A DNA stretch of 64,000 bases from Mesobacillus jeotgali (GCF_002874535.1 NZ_CP025025.1:1349526-1413525); one strand, 5' to 3'; counted from the first letter of the stretch, positions 47,172 to 56,907 are shown. Notes: generated by a model from the sequence alone, not told the origin. Made by a program: numbers and translations.

Positions 47172-48245
47172 ATGAAGATGCTTGCTAAATGGCGTCTGCT
47201 GTCATTGTTCACATTGATGGCATTAGTCTTGTCCGGCTGTGGTGAGCCATACCTGTCTACATTAAGACCTGCAGGTGAAGTTGCTCAATCCCAGTATGAA
47301 CTTATGTTGTTGAGCACGGCGATTATGGTGGGAGTAATTGCTGTCGTCACAATCATTTTTATTTATGTCATTATGAAGTTCCGCAGGAAGAATGACAACG
47401 AAATTCCGAAGCAGGTCGAGGGAAGCCACAAGCTGGAGATCCTTTGGACTGTTATTCCGATCTTATTGCTTCTAATTCTTGCTGTTCCTACAGTTGCTGC
47501 AACGTTTAAGTTGGCGGATGTTTCCCCAATGGAAAAGAAAAACGCTGAAGGTAAGACTGATGCGCTTGTAGTTAACGTGCGCGCAAATCTTTACTGGTGG
47601 GAATTTGAGTATCCAAATGAAGAGATCATCACTAGCCAGGATTTAGTAGTCCCTACTGATGAAAAGGTTTACTTCAATCTTAAGGCTTCTGATGTAAAGC
47701 ACTCTTTCTGGATTCCTTCTGTTGGAGGAAAGATGGATACAAATACTGATAACATCAATAAATTCTGGCTTGAGTTTGACAGTAAAGGTGCTGACGAAGC
47801 TGGCGGACTTTTCTACGGGAAATGTGCTGAGCTCTGCGGGCCTTCACACGCATTGATGGATTTCAAAGTAAAAGCTTTGCCACGTGATGAATTCGATCAG
47901 TGGGTAGCAAATATGCAAGGAGTTAAAGAACCTGCTCAGGCAGAAACTGCGACTGCTCAGCAAGGACAGGAAATCTTCAATAACAGCTGTATCGGATGCC
48001 ACGCCGTAACTCCGGCAAACACGGCTCCAGAAGCAGCTCGTGTGGGTCCTAACTTGACAAACTTCGGCGATCGTTCACGCGTTGCTGGTGTCATGGATAT
48101 GTCAGAAGAAAATATCAAGAAATGGCTGGAAGACCCAGAAGCATACAAGCCAGCAAACAAAATGACTGGCAAGTATCCTGAGCTTTCTACTGAAGAACTT
48201 GATGCATTAACAGAATATCTGATGGGCTTGAAAGTCCAGAAATAA
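47172..48245 (+). CDS. ctaC: caa3 oxidase subunit II with fused cytochrome c
   Basis: A 357-residue lipoprotein (lipobox VLSGC, Cys22) with two membrane helices (about 45-70 and 90-112), a cupredoxin domain with the CuA ligands in CAELCGPSH (Cys218, Cys222, His226, Met229), and a C-terminal cytochrome c domain (CIGCH, Cys273, Cys276, His277; axial Met in NKMTG near 331). The fusion defines a caa3-type enzyme, which takes electrons from cytochrome c. AGAGGGG lies rather far (13 bases) from the ATG. Confidence 0.95.
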   Translation: MKMLAKWRLLSLFTLMALVLSGCGEPYLSTLRPAGEVAQSQYELMLLSTAIMVGVIAVVTIIFIYVIMKFRRKNDNEIPKQVEGSHKLEILWTVIPILLLLILAVPTVAATFKLADVSPMEKKNAEGKTDALVVNVRANLYWWEFEYPNEEIITSQDLVVPTDEKVYFNLKASDVKHSFWIPSVGGKMDTNTDNINKFWLEFDSKGADEAGGLFYGKCAELCGPSHALMDFKVKALPRDEFDQWVANMQGVKEPAQAETATAQQGQEIFNNSCIGCHAVTPANTAPEAARVGPNLTNFGDRSRVAGVMDMSEENIKKWLEDPEAYKPANKMTGKYPELSTEELDALTEYLMGLKVQK

Positions 48246-48276
48246 CAGGGGATTTGTTTGAAAGGGAGGTAAAACT

Positions 48277-50148
48277 GTGAGTACCTATGCTCAGAAAAAG
48301 GGATTCGGCGCAACGTTATGGGATTACCTGACAACGGTTGACCATAAAAAAATCGCAATCCTTTATCTAATTGCTGGCGGATTCTTCTTCATCCTAGGCG
48401 GACTTGAAGCTTTGTTCATCCGTATTCAGCTGGCTGTACCTAATAATGATTTTGTAAGCGCAGGTTTCTATAATGAAATCCTGACGATGCATGGAACAAC
48501 GATGATATTCCTTGCAGCGATGCCGCTTGTATTTGCATTCATGAATGCTGTTATGCCACTCCAGATAGGAGCGCGTGACGTAGCGTTCCCATTCTTGAAC
48601 TCATTAGGATTTTGGCTATTCTTCTTTGGTGGAGTATTCCTTAACCTTTCATGGTTCCTGGGTGGAGCTCCAGATGCTGGTTGGACTTCTTACGCTTCAC
48701 TTGCGATGGCGTCTGAAACACATGGTATTGACTTCTATGCACTGGGTTTGCAGATTTCAGGTGCGGGTACACTAATCGGGGGGATTAACTTCCTCGTAAC
48801 GATTATTAACATGCGTGCACCGGGAATGACTTATATGAGAATGCCGATGTTTACTTGGGCAACATTCGTAACATCAGCTCTTATCTTGTTCGCATTCCCT
48901 CCACTGACTGTTGGTCTTTTCTTATTGATTTTTGACCGTATGTTTGGCTCTAATTTCTTTGATGTAGCAAATGGGGGTAACACAATCATCTGGGAACACC
49001 TTTTCTGGATTTTTGGTCACCCGGAAGTTTATATCTTGATTTTGCCGGCTTTCGGTATTTTCTCTGAGATTTTTGCAATTTTCTCTAGAAAACGTCTTTT
49101 CGGTTACTCATCCATGGTATTCGCTACTGTATTGATCGGTTTCCTTGGATTCATGGTATGGGCTCACCACATGTTCACAACAGGTCTTGGACCGATCGCA
49201 AACGCGATTTTCGCAGTAGCGACAATGGCGATTGCTGTTCCAACTGGTATCAAGATATTCAACTGGATGTTCACAATGTGGGGAGGAAGCATCAAGTTCA
49301 CAACTCCGATGCTTTGGGCTGTAGCCTTCATTCCTTCATTCGTTGCCGGTGGTGTAACTGGTGTCATGCTGGCATCTGCTGCTGCTGACTATCAGTACCA
49401 CGACAGCTATTTCGTTGTCGCTCACTTCCACTACGTTATCGTTGGTGGTGTAGTATTCGCACTATTTGCAGGTGCACACCTGTACTGGCCGAAAATGTTT
49501 GGCACAATGCTGAATGAAACTCTTGGTAAAGTTACGTTCTGGTTATTCCTGATTGGATTCCACCTGACGTTCTTCATCCAGCACTTCCTTGGATTGATGG
49601 GGATGCCTCGTCGTATCTTCACATTCCTGCCTGGACAGGGACTTGAAACTGGGAACTTGATCAGTTCAATCGGTGCGATTTTCATGGCAATTGCTACAAT
49701 CGTTCTATTAATTAACGTAATCATGACACAAGTTAAAAACGAAAAAGTCGGAAATGATCCATGGGGTGACGGCCGTACACTAGAGTGGGCGATTGCATCT
49801 CCGCCGCCATTTTACAACTTCAAGCAGCTTCCGCTTGTACGCGGACTGGATGCTTACTGGCTGGAGAAAATGGAAGGCAAGAATGAAATGACGCCTGCAG
49901 AACCACTTGGCGATATCCATATGCCGAATAACTCTTTCATTCCTTTCGTTATCTCACTTGGTCTTTTCATCGCAGCCTTTGGTGCGATGTACCGTGCTGA
50001 TACAAGCTGGGGACTGTTAGTCTTGATCCTCGGTATGGCAGTAACTTTAGGAGCGATGTTCGTACGTTCTATTAAAGATGATCATGGATTCCATATTCAT
50101 AAAGAAGACTTAATGGAAGATGATAATGATAAGGGGGCAAAGGCATAA
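48277..50148 (+). CDS. ctaD: caa3 oxidase subunit I
   Basis: A 623-residue subunit with 12-14 helices that holds haem a and the haem a3-CuB oxygen-reducing centre. Key residues: MHGTTMIF (haem a His), WEHLFWIFGHPEVYILILPAFG (CuB His and cross-linked Tyr), WAHHMFTTG (two CuB His) and DSYFVVAHFHYVIVGG (haem a3 and haem a His). Starts at GTG after AAGGGAGG. The stop overlaps the ctaE start by one base. Confidence 0.96.
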   Translation: MSTYAQKKGFGATLWDYLTTVDHKKIAILYLIAGGFFFILGGLEALFIRIQLAVPNNDFVSAGFYNEILTMHGTTMIFLAAMPLVFAFMNAVMPLQIGARDVAFPFLNSLGFWLFFFGGVFLNLSWFLGGAPDAGWTSYASLAMASETHGIDFYALGLQISGAGTLIGGINFLVTIINMRAPGMTYMRMPMFTWATFVTSALILFAFPPLTVGLFLLIFDRMFGSNFFDVANGGNTIIWEHLFWIFGHPEVYILILPAFGIFSEIFAIFSRKRLFGYSSMVFATVLIGFLGFMVWAHHMFTTGLGPIANAIFAVATMAIAVPTGIKIFNWMFTMWGGSIKFTTPMLWAVAFIPSFVAGGVTGVMLASAAADYQYHDSYFVVAHFHYVIVGGVVFALFAGAHLYWPKMFGTMLNETLGKVTFWLFLIGFHLTFFIQHFLGLMGMPRRIFTFLPGQGLETGNLISSIGAIFMAIATIVLLINVIMTQVKNEKVGNDPWGDGRTLEWAIASPPPFYNFKQLPLVRGLDAYWLEKMEGKNEMTPAEPLGDIHMPNNSFIPFVISLGLFIAAFGAMYRADTSWGLLVLILGMAVTLGAMFVRSIKDDHGFHIHKEDLMEDDNDKGAKA

Positions 50149-50777
50149 TGCAAGTTGAAGAAAAATTCACTTATGAAACATGGCCTGCGGAGCCTGAAAA
50201 AGCAACCCTCGAAGCAAAGAACAAGTTTTTGGGCTTCTGGTTCTTCCTTGGCGGAGAGACAGTATTGTTTGCGACTCTGTTCGCAACATATCTTGCATTA
50301 AAAGATAAGGTTCCTAGTGCTGACCATGCACTTGCCAAGGATATCTTTGAAATACCGCTGGCTTTTGCTGCGACAATGCTTCTTTTAACGAGTTCTTTGA
50401 CAAGTGTATATGCTATGTACCATATGAAGAACTTTAACTTTAAAAAGATGCAGCTTTGGTTAGGATTGACTGTAGCTCTTGGCGCTGCTTTCCTTGCGCT
50501 TGAAATTTACGAGTTCAATCACTATGTACATGAGTTTCATCATACGTTTACAAGCAGTGCATTTGGTTCTGCCTTCTACACGCTTGTAGGCTTCCATGGT
50601 GGTCACGTTGCATTTGGTTTGCTTTGGATCATTACACTGATGGTCCGTAACTCCAAGCGTGGATTGAACCTTTACAACGCTCCTAAGTTTTATGTTGCCA
50701 GCCTTTACTGGCACTTCATCGACGTTGTATGGGTATTCATCTTCACGGTTGTATATCTAATGGGAATGGTGGGATAA
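50148..50777 (+). CDS. ctaE: caa3 oxidase subunit III
   Basis: A 209-residue subunit III with five helices. Typical segments: FWFFLGGETVLFATLFATYLAL, LLTSSLTSVYAMYHMK, FHGGHVAFGLLWIITLM and YWHFIDVVWVFIFTVVYLMG. It stabilises subunit I during turnover. The ATG overlaps the ctaD stop (TAATG), with AAGGGGG before it, so translation is coupled. Confidence 0.95.
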   Translation: MQVEEKFTYETWPAEPEKATLEAKNKFLGFWFFLGGETVLFATLFATYLALKDKVPSADHALAKDIFEIPLAFAATMLLLTSSLTSVYAMYHMKNFNFKKMQLWLGLTVALGAAFLALEIYEFNHYVHEFHHTFTSSAFGSAFYTLVGFHGGHVAFGLLWIITLMVRNSKRGLNLYNAPKFYVASLYWHFIDVVWVFIFTVVYLMGMVG

Positions 50778-50781
50778 ACTG

Positions 50782-51117
50782 ATGGCTAATCAACAACCAA
50801 GTTCAGGGAACCCAAGAGTAGACGTCGAATATCGCCGCAAGAAAAGCGCCGAAGAGATGAGATACCAAATCGTTTCCTTTGCATTGATGATTTTCTTGAC
50901 ACTTGTTGCTTTCGTTGCAGTTGGATATGAAGGATTCTCAGGCTGGTTCACAGTTCCGTTCATCCTGCTGCTTGCTGTGATCCAGGTAATCTTCCAGCTT
51001 TACTATTTCATGCATATGAGTCATAAAGGGCATGAAGCACCTGCATTGTTCCTTTATTCTGGTGTCGTTGTTGGAGCTGTAACAGTCCTGGCTTTCACAA
51101 CCATTATCTGGTGGTAA
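50782..51117 (+). CDS. ctaF: caa3 oxidase subunit IV
   Basis: A 111-residue subunit IV with three helices (about 30-50, 57-78 and 88-110) after a charged cytoplasmic head containing VDVEYRRKKSAEEMRYQIVSF. The block IQVIFQLYYFMHM is typical of the COX4 pro family. It starts 4 bases after ctaE and ends the operon. Confidence 0.93.
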   Translation: MANQQPSSGNPRVDVEYRRKKSAEEMRYQIVSFALMIFLTLVAFVAVGYEGFSGWFTVPFILLLAVIQVIFQLYYFMHMSHKGHEAPALFLYSGVVVGAVTVLAFTTIIWW

Positions 51118-51132
51118 TATGACTTAAAGAAA

Positions 51133-51158
51133 AAATCGGCCTATAAGCCGATTTTTTC
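51133..51158 (+). terminator. Terminator of the ctaBCDEF operon
   Basis: AAATCGGC / GCCGATTT stem around CTATAA with a T run. Confidence 0.88.
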
Positions 51159-51268
51159 TATGTATGAGAGTATACTAACAATTAATGGTAGAGCCGCTAT
51201 ATTGAAGTGCCTTACCTTTGGAAGTATAATGATAGTAAAGTTCTTAAACAGGACGAGGTGAAAAAACG

Positions 51269-52180
51269 ATGCTTACTCTAGATATATTTGGATTCAGAGC
51301 ACTATGGAGTCCGATGTATTTTCTTGTGATTGCAGCTCTATTAGTTGCTTATTATCTAGTTGTCTTCAAGTACTATGATCGTTTTAAGGAAGGTGTGCCT
51401 GCAACGCGTAAACAGGCACTTTACTTTACCTCTGCGATTATTGTGCTGTATATCATTAAAGGTTCGCCAGTTGATTTGATGGCGCATATCACTTTTTATA
51501 TGCACATGATCCAGATGGCAGTCCTTTACCTTGTTGTTCCGCCTCTTTTGATTTTTGGCTTGCCTGACTGGCTTTGGAGATCGTTCCTATCGCTGCCGAT
51601 CGTCGATCCTCTGTTCCGCTTTTTCACCAAGCCGTTGATTGCCTTGATTATGTTCAATGGTATATTCTCTATTTATCATATCCCGCTGATTTTTGACTTT
51701 GTAAAAACGGATATGTGGCTTCATGCTGGCTACACATCAGTACTATTCGTACTTGCGATGTTCATGTGGTGGCCGCTGGTCAATAAATTGGAAGAGTATC
51801 AGACTTTATCAGGTGTTAAGAAAATGGGGTATATCTTTGCTGACGGTGTTTTAATCACACCAGCGTGTGCTCTAATTATCTTTGCCGATACGCCGATGTA
51901 TGCAACTTTTTCTGACCCTAATGCGTGGGGCGAAGCTTTGAAATTATGTGTACCGCCTACGATGCTTTCGAGCCTGGATCTCAGCGGTCCGGAAACCTTC
52001 AGTTCTATTTCGCTTCTGCATGACCAGCAGCTTGGAGGAGTAATCATGAAGGTCATTCAGGAAATTGTCTATGGTATCTTCCTGGGATATGCGTTCTTCC
52101 AATGGTTCCGCAATGAAGAGGATCATCAAGCTGAGCAGGATGCGATTAATCTTGCGAGTGCGCCACAGCCAATTAAGTAA
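51269..52180 (+). CDS. ctaG: Cytochrome c oxidase assembly factor CtaG (Bacillus type)
   Basis: A 303-residue membrane protein with seven predicted helices. Conserved: SPVDLMAHITFYMHMIQM (His and Met of the caa3_CtaG family), PPLLIFGLPDW, and YTSVLFVLAMFMWWPLVNKL. In B. subtilis CtaG is needed for an active caa3 oxidase, probably through copper delivery. It has its own binding site (ACGAGGTG) and lies 150 bases after the ctaF terminator region, so it is a separate transcript. Confidence 0.92.
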   Translation: MLTLDIFGFRALWSPMYFLVIAALLVAYYLVVFKYYDRFKEGVPATRKQALYFTSAIIVLYIIKGSPVDLMAHITFYMHMIQMAVLYLVVPPLLIFGLPDWLWRSFLSLPIVDPLFRFFTKPLIALIMFNGIFSIYHIPLIFDFVKTDMWLHAGYTSVLFVLAMFMWWPLVNKLEEYQTLSGVKKMGYIFADGVLITPACALIIFADTPMYATFSDPNAWGEALKLCVPPTMLSSLDLSGPETFSSISLLHDQQLGGVIMKVIQEIVYGIFLGYAFFQWFRNEEDHQAEQDAINLASAPQPIK

Positions 52181-52190
52181 TAACGCATTG

Positions 52191-52219
52191 CAAAAGCTTC
52201 CTTAGCGGGAAGCTTTTGT
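52191..52219 (+). terminator. Terminator after ctaG
   Basis: CAAAAGCTTCC / GGAAGCTTTTG stem around TTAGCG, modest T content after it. Confidence 0.75.
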
Positions 52220-52347
52220 TGTTGTTTAATATGGGATTACGCTCCACCAAAAAAATTATTAGTTATCAGCAATCAAAGATTGAAAAAAAGAGACAGGTCA
52301 CCTACAATTAACTTTATGGAGAAATAATGATTGAGAGGTACATATAT

Positions 52348-52812
52348 ATGTCAAACTTACCGATCCTGCCGACAATCAGCACAACATTTATTGTCTTAAG
52401 TGCGATAACCGTGGCAATTGGCTGGGCACAAATAAAACAAAGAAAGATTGAAAAGCATCGCAAGACCATGACACTGGCTGGTATATTCGCCATCATATTC
52501 TTCGTGATTTATGCATCAAGGACGATTTTCATTGGAAATACATCATTTGGTGGACCTGATGATATCAAGATTTACTATACGATGTTCTTAATTTTCCATA
52601 TCACACTTGCCACTATTGGAGCTGTCCTTGGAATTATCTCGCTTTACACAGGATATAAGAACAGATTAGAGCGCCATCGCAAACTTGGACCTGTCACCAG
52701 TGTTACCTGGTTCTTTACCGGCATCACGGGGGTTGCCGTTTACCTGCTTCTATATGTGTTCTACAAAGGCGGAGAAACAACTTCAGTCATCAAGGCAATA
52801 CTCGGAACATAA
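52348..52812 (+). CDS. DUF420 membrane protein (YozB-like)
   Basis: A 154-residue membrane protein with four helices. Family hallmarks: QRKIEKHRKTMTLAGIFA, a middle FHITLATIGAVLGI with His, and RLERHRKLGPVTSVTWFFTGITGVAVYLLL. DUF420 proteins (B. subtilis YozB) are related to cytochrome oxidase assembly factors and are often found next to cta genes, which is the case here. ATG 52348 follows GAGAGGT; a longer frame from 52327 overlaps that site. Confidence 0.85.
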   Translation: MSNLPILPTISTTFIVLSAITVAIGWAQIKQRKIEKHRKTMTLAGIFAIIFFVIYASRTIFIGNTSFGGPDDIKIYYTMFLIFHITLATIGAVLGIISLYTGYKNRLERHRKLGPVTSVTWFFTGITGVAVYLLLYVFYKGGETTSVIKAILGT

Positions 52813-52821
52813 CAGACTTTA

Positions 52822-52849
52822 AAAACATTGCTTACAGCAATGTTTTTTG
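52822..52849 (+). terminator. Terminator after the DUF420 gene
   Basis: AAACATTGCT / AGCAATGTTT stem around TAC, then T run. Confidence 0.85.
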
Positions 52850-52914
52850 TTTTTAGAAGGTATTCCTGCTTTAACAGGCGAATTTATTAGGTGTATAAAG
52901 GAGGTTGAAATTTC

Positions 52915-54093
52915 TTGGATATTAAAGTTTTATCAGAAAAACATTATGTGGAGTCAATGAATTTATCAATGTATGCTTTTCAGTATAAAGTGCCGGAAAG
53001 TGATATTCCAAAAAGGTTGGAAACCCTTAAGAAACATCGCTTGCTAGGGATATTTGAAGGGGAAGAGCTTGCTTCCAAATTACATATTCTTTCTTTGAAT
53101 GTGAAGCTGGGGCAACTGAATTGGAAAATGGGTGGCATTGCCGGAGTCGCTACCTATCCTGAGCATAGACGTAAAGGGCATGTTAATGCCTTAATGAAAA
53201 GGGCGCTGGAGGATATGGATGAGAGCGGGAATATTGTTTCTTTTCTTCATCCATTTCAGATCGATTTCTATAGAAGGTTTGGCTGGGAAATCATTTCAGA
53301 CAACAGAAAGATCACTATCGAAAAAATAGATCTAACACCAGTACGTAGACAATCAGGAAATATTAAACGACATACAGAGAAGAATCACTCATTGGATATC
53401 GAGAGGGTCTACGAGCAATATGCAGCAATGCATAGCGCAATGTTAGCAAGAGATTCGGAATGGTGGCGAACAAGTATATACGGTGAACAAACAGCTGCTG
53501 TTTATTATGATTCAAAAAATGATGCGACAGGCTACGTGTTGTACGAGATTAAAGATAATGTAATGAAGGTTGAGGAATACGTTTCTCTAACCCATGAAGC
53601 GAGAAAAGGACTGTGGAACTTCATCTGCCAGCATGATTCAATGGTAGATCGAGTTGAAGTACTGTTATCAGTCCATGACCCATTCCCATATTTTTTAAAG
53701 GAGCCTAAGCTCAAGACTGAAATCTATCCATATTTCATGGGCAGAATAGTCAATGCTGAGAAAGCATTATCTAGCTATCCTTTTAACAACAGCACTGATG
53801 GGAAAAATATGTTTTTACATCTGGATGATGCAGCTGCTCCATGGAATACAGGGACATATATAATAGGGCAGGAAGGAGTTACATTTCACCCTGTGAAAGA
53901 AGGTAGTGCCTGCGTAACTGCTCCAAAGCGCGGACTGCAATTGAACATCAACACTTTAACAGCCATGTTATTCGGCTATAAACGCCCTCTTGAATTATTT
54001 GAGCTAGATCTGCTCAAGGGAGACATCGATGAAGTTAAGGAGCTGGAGCATGCAATCCCAGCATTCAAACCATTCTTCTATGATTTCTTTTGA
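52915..54093 (+). CDS. Eis-like GNAT acetyltransferase with SCP2-type C-terminal domain
   Basis: A 392-residue protein starting at TTG after AAAGGAGG. The N-terminal GNAT domain (1-150) has the acetyl-CoA motif GVATYPEHRRKGHVNALM and FLHPFQIDFYRRFGWE; a second GNAT-like domain (about 150-290) and a C-terminal SCP2/sterol-carrier-like domain (about 295-392, LFGYKRPLELF) complete the Eis architecture. Eis proteins acetylate aminoglycosides or lysine side chains; the physiological substrate here is unknown. Confidence 0.85.
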   Translation: MDIKVLSEKHYVESMNLSMYAFQYKVPESDIPKRLETLKKHRLLGIFEGEELASKLHILSLNVKLGQLNWKMGGIAGVATYPEHRRKGHVNALMKRALEDMDESGNIVSFLHPFQIDFYRRFGWEIISDNRKITIEKIDLTPVRRQSGNIKRHTEKNHSLDIERVYEQYAAMHSAMLARDSEWWRTSIYGEQTAAVYYDSKNDATGYVLYEIKDNVMKVEEYVSLTHEARKGLWNFICQHDSMVDRVEVLLSVHDPFPYFLKEPKLKTEIYPYFMGRIVNAEKALSSYPFNNSTDGKNMFLHLDDAAAPWNTGTYIIGQEGVTFHPVKEGSACVTAPKRGLQLNINTLTAMLFGYKRPLELFELDLLKGDIDEVKELEHAIPAFKPFFYDFF

Positions 54094-54105
54094 ATTTATA
54101 AACAG

Positions 54106-54138
54106 AAAACCCGGGTGCTTGTTCACCCGGGTTTTGTT
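54106..54138. terminator. Bidirectional terminator between the Eis-like gene and the AI-2E permease
   Basis: AAAACCCGGGTG / CACCCGGGTTTT stem around CTTGTT with T run. Confidence 0.88.
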
Positions 54139-54142
54139 TAGA

Positions 54143-55201
54143 TTAAATTTTAAATTTCAATTTTATAATTCCAGCTTCTTTGGCTGAATTGAAACCGATC
54201 AAGAGCAAAGGTCCAATGACAAAGCCCATGAAGCCGAATAGTTTCAGTCCAAGATACATTGCAATCAGTGTTGACAGCGGGGAAAGGCCTATATGGCTGC
54301 CCATTACCTTTGGCTCGACTGTACGCCTGATAATCAGCAAAATGACTGCGAGTACAGCCAGTTGAGTGCCAAGCGCAATATTACCTGTTGCCAGATGGAA
54401 GATTGACCAAGGAGCCAATATGACGATTGAGCCTATGAGCGGGATAAAATCAATCAGCCAGATGATAGCCGACATGACAATTGCATATTCCGGAGTAATG
54501 AAAAGCAACCCTATCAGGGCTACGATGAAAATAATCACACTCACCAAAAATTGTGCTTTCAAAAATCCGAAAACAACATAAGAAAGTCGGGATGTCATGA
54601 AATGGACTTTGTCTGCTGTTCTTTCTGTTAAATGGCTGTAAACACCTTGCCTTAAAGATGGCAGCTCCAGCAAGAAAAGAAACAGGGCAATCAAATAGAC
54701 AAGGAAGCTGATTAGAAAATTTGGGATGTAGGTCAGCAATGCCTTCAAATTATCTATATTGATAAATGCAATCATGTCATTCTTAAGTTTATTGAGAAAG
54801 TCTTCTGCCCGGTTGCTTATTTCAGTTACAACTTCTCTCGGAAGGTCATTGGCAGCTTCAACAAAACTATTTTCTGCTTTATACCAGGCATTCGTAATTT
54901 CATTTATATAGACTGGAGTATTATCAATCAAGTCAATTGCCTCGGTGATTGCTGTTGTAGTCAGGAAATACCCTGCAACCATTATAAGCAATACAAAAAG
55001 GAGGAAAATTGCCAATACTGCCAGGCGCCGTCCACTCTTGAATCTTTTCTGGAAGTAAACCACTGCAGGCTCGAGAAAAAGGGCGGTAATCAAAGCAGCA
55101 ATCAATGGAATGGAAACCGGAAGGATAATATAAAGAATTGCTGCAACGGCGATGATGATTAATGCAATAATGATAGTTCGTTTAGTAAAAATACCGGACA
55201 A
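54143..55201 (-). CDS. AI-2E/UPF0118 family membrane protein (YtvI-like)
   Basis: A 352-residue membrane protein of the AI-2 exporter superfamily with eight predicted helices: two N-terminal pairs, a long extracytoplasmic helical stretch (about 85-150), and C-terminal helices with WLIDFIPLIGSIVILAPWSI and EPKVMGSHIGLSPLSTLIAMYLGLKLFG. Bacillus YtvI, a sporulation membrane protein, has this architecture; other members transport ions or autoinducers. Starts at TTG after AAGGAG. Confidence 0.82.
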   Translation of the reverse strand: MSGIFTKRTIIIALIIIAVAAILYIILPVSIPLIAALITALFLEPAVVYFQKRFKSGRRLAVLAIFLLFVLLIMVAGYFLTTTAITEAIDLIDNTPVYINEITNAWYKAENSFVEAANDLPREVVTEISNRAEDFLNKLKNDMIAFINIDNLKALLTYIPNFLISFLVYLIALFLFLLELPSLRQGVYSHLTERTADKVHFMTSRLSYVVFGFLKAQFLVSVIIFIVALIGLLFITPEYAIVMSAIIWLIDFIPLIGSIVILAPWSIFHLATGNIALGTQLAVLAVILLIIRRTVEPKVMGSHIGLSPLSTLIAMYLGLKLFGFMGFVIGPLLLIGFNSAKEAGIIKLKFKI

Positions 55202-55485
55202 GTGAAACTCCTTTCTATACTCATGAAGAGTATATACCTCTAAAAAGCATTTATTAAGGGCACTTAAGCCTTATATTTCAAAAAGAGCAAAAAATTCCTT
55301 AACAATTAAATTATAGTACGCATTTAATATAAGAAACAACAAAAATCAGCTATAACCCACATGTTTTTGAAAACTTTGTTGATTTTATGTTGATGTATTC
55401 ACATTAATAACGTTGGTTCGCTATTTCATCTCTATATATGCTTATGAACATGAGGTTTCGATCCTTAACTTTTAGGGGTGAGGCA
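55202..55485. other. Divergent spacer, no gene seen
   Basis: About 280 AT-rich bases between the AI-2E permease gene and the YlbA-position gene. No feature that I can support except the GGGGTGAGG binding site at the end. Confidence 0.5.
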
Positions 55486-55842
55486 ATGAAAAAGCCAGGA
55501 AAAATCATGCCTCAGCAAAATAGAGAGGTATGCCGTGCAGTCTGTGCAATTGTTCATGCCAACATAAATGAAAATGTCTTTTTTCAACAGTCGGGTTTTA
55601 AAAGCAGGATTTCACGATTGCGAAGAAATGCATTTGCTGACAATGGAGTAATTGTTGAACTTGATCAGGGTTACCTAAAAATAAAAGTTAACGTTGACAC
55701 AATTGTTGGGGAGTACTCTATCCTTCTAAATGCCACGGAGCTACAGAAAAATATAGAAGAGGAGATTGTACTGCTTACTTCTATTTTACCGAAAGAGATA
55801 GACGTCATCATAACGGGTGTTAATGTAAAAAAGACGCATTGA
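55486..55842 (+). CDS. Hypothetical protein in the ylbA position, Asp23-like pattern
   Basis: A 118-residue soluble protein. ATG 55486 follows GGGGTGAGG. After NREVCRAVCAIVHANINENVFF come alternating strands with VIVELDQGYLKIKVNVDTIVGEYSILL, then helix LQKNIEEEIVLLTSI and VDVIITGVNV. The strand-helix-strand pattern resembles Asp23/YloU alkaline-shock proteins but lacks their clear signature. Position between the ctaG region and ylbB is that of B. subtilis ylbA; identity with YlbA is not established. Confidence 0.65.
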   Translation: MKKPGKIMPQQNREVCRAVCAIVHANINENVFFQQSGFKSRISRLRRNAFADNGVIVELDQGYLKIKVNVDTIVGEYSILLNATELQKNIEEEIVLLTSILPKEIDVIITGVNVKKTH

Positions 55843-55858
55843 ATGCGTCTTTTTTACA
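55826..55858. terminator. Terminator overlapping the stop of the YlbA-position gene
   Basis: AAAAAAGACGCATT / AATGCGTCTTTTTT stem around G, nearly perfect palindrome; bidirectional for the converging YugN-like gene. Confidence 0.88.
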
Positions 55859-55866
55859 TTATGATA

Positions 55867-56226
55867 TTAGATTGCGAATTTTTCTACTTCTGCTTTCACA
55901 TCGTTTAAAAGCTTTTCGCACTGGCTGACAAGAGCTTTTGGGAATTGTTCACCTTCACCATATTCAACGCCATGCGGATAATAATGTTTGCCTAGCAAAG
56001 GAGTCATCAGCTGAATGATCGCTTTGTGTGCGCCAACATCACCCTCGTGGACATGGCCCTGGACACGAAGGTAGAACGTACCTTCCTTTATCACTAGCTT
56101 CTTGTCATAAGTCACTCGCTCGTAGTCCCATTGTCCTTCACGTACTAGACCGTGCTCTAGCATAACCTCATCAAGACGGTTCAGGTCCGCCTTCAGGTTT
56201 TCAATACCTGTATTTTCAAATTTCAT
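55867..56226 (-). CDS. YugN-like family protein
   Basis: A 119-residue protein of the YugN-like family: KFENTGIENLKADLNRLDEVMLEHGL at the start, WDYERVTYDKKL, YYLRVQGHVHEGDVG region and HYYPHGVEYGEGEQFP. A structure exists for the family but no function. ATG 56226 follows AGGAGGG and replaces a longer frame from 56247. Confidence 0.83.
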   Translation of the reverse strand: MKFENTGIENLKADLNRLDEVMLEHGLVREGQWDYERVTYDKKLVIKEGTFYLRVQGHVHEGDVGAHKAIIQLMTPLLGKHYYPHGVEYGEGEQFPKALVSQCEKLLNDVKAEVEKFAI

Positions 56227-56474
56227 CCTATTCCCTCCTAAAAACACACTGCAGTAATATCGCTTAAAATAGATTATATCTCAAATTTAATAATAGTAAA
56301 AATATGCTTAAGTTGCAATGAATATAAAAGCAAATTTATCTGCTTACACTCTTTCTGTTTGCAAGGGGAAACTGATGACTACTCAAGAATTAATTAATTG
56401 ATGGCATAATTGGCATCATACGGGCAACCCTAATTATGAGCAGGCAAGCTTTGATTCATAAGGAGGAAATGAAA

Positions 56475-56903
56475 GTGCGTAAAATCCGTGATATCATGAC
56501 TAGCGATGTGGAAACATGTACCTTGCTGGATAATGTATTTGAAGTGGCTGTTAAAATGAAGGAATGGAATGTCGGATCAGTCCCTATCGTCGACAAGGAT
56601 AAGCTCGTAGGCATGATCACCGACCGGGATATTGTCATTAGAGGGATAGCAGAAAAACATCCACCATCCTCTAAGGTCGAGACGGTAATGAGTGATCACC
56701 TAGTGACAGCGACACCGGATATGTCCACTAAAGATGCAACCAGACTTATGGCGGAACATCAAATAAGAAGGCTGCCAGTCGTTGAAGGTGAGAAATTAGT
56801 AGGCATCGTAGCACTTGGTGACTTTGCTGTAAATGAAATGACAGACGAACAAGCACAGCATGCTCTATCAGAAATCTCAGAGCCTGGAAACCACATGCAA
56901 TAG
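56475..56903 (+). CDS. ylbB: CBS-domain protein YlbB
   Basis: A 142-residue protein of two CBS domains (about 6-60 and 70-125): IRDIMTSDVETC, DKLVGMITDRDIVIRGIAE, VMSDHLVTATPD and EKLVGIVALGDFAV. Likely binds an adenine nucleotide. GTG 56475 lies 8 bases after AAGGAGG; an in-frame ATG two codons earlier is too close to the site. Directly upstream of ylbC as in B. subtilis. Confidence 0.87.
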   Translation: MRKIRDIMTSDVETCTLLDNVFEVAVKMKEWNVGSVPIVDKDKLVGMITDRDIVIRGIAEKHPPSSKVETVMSDHLVTATPDMSTKDATRLMAEHQIRRLPVVEGEKLVGIVALGDFAVNEMTDEQAQHALSEISEPGNHMQ

Positions 56904-56907
56904 TCTA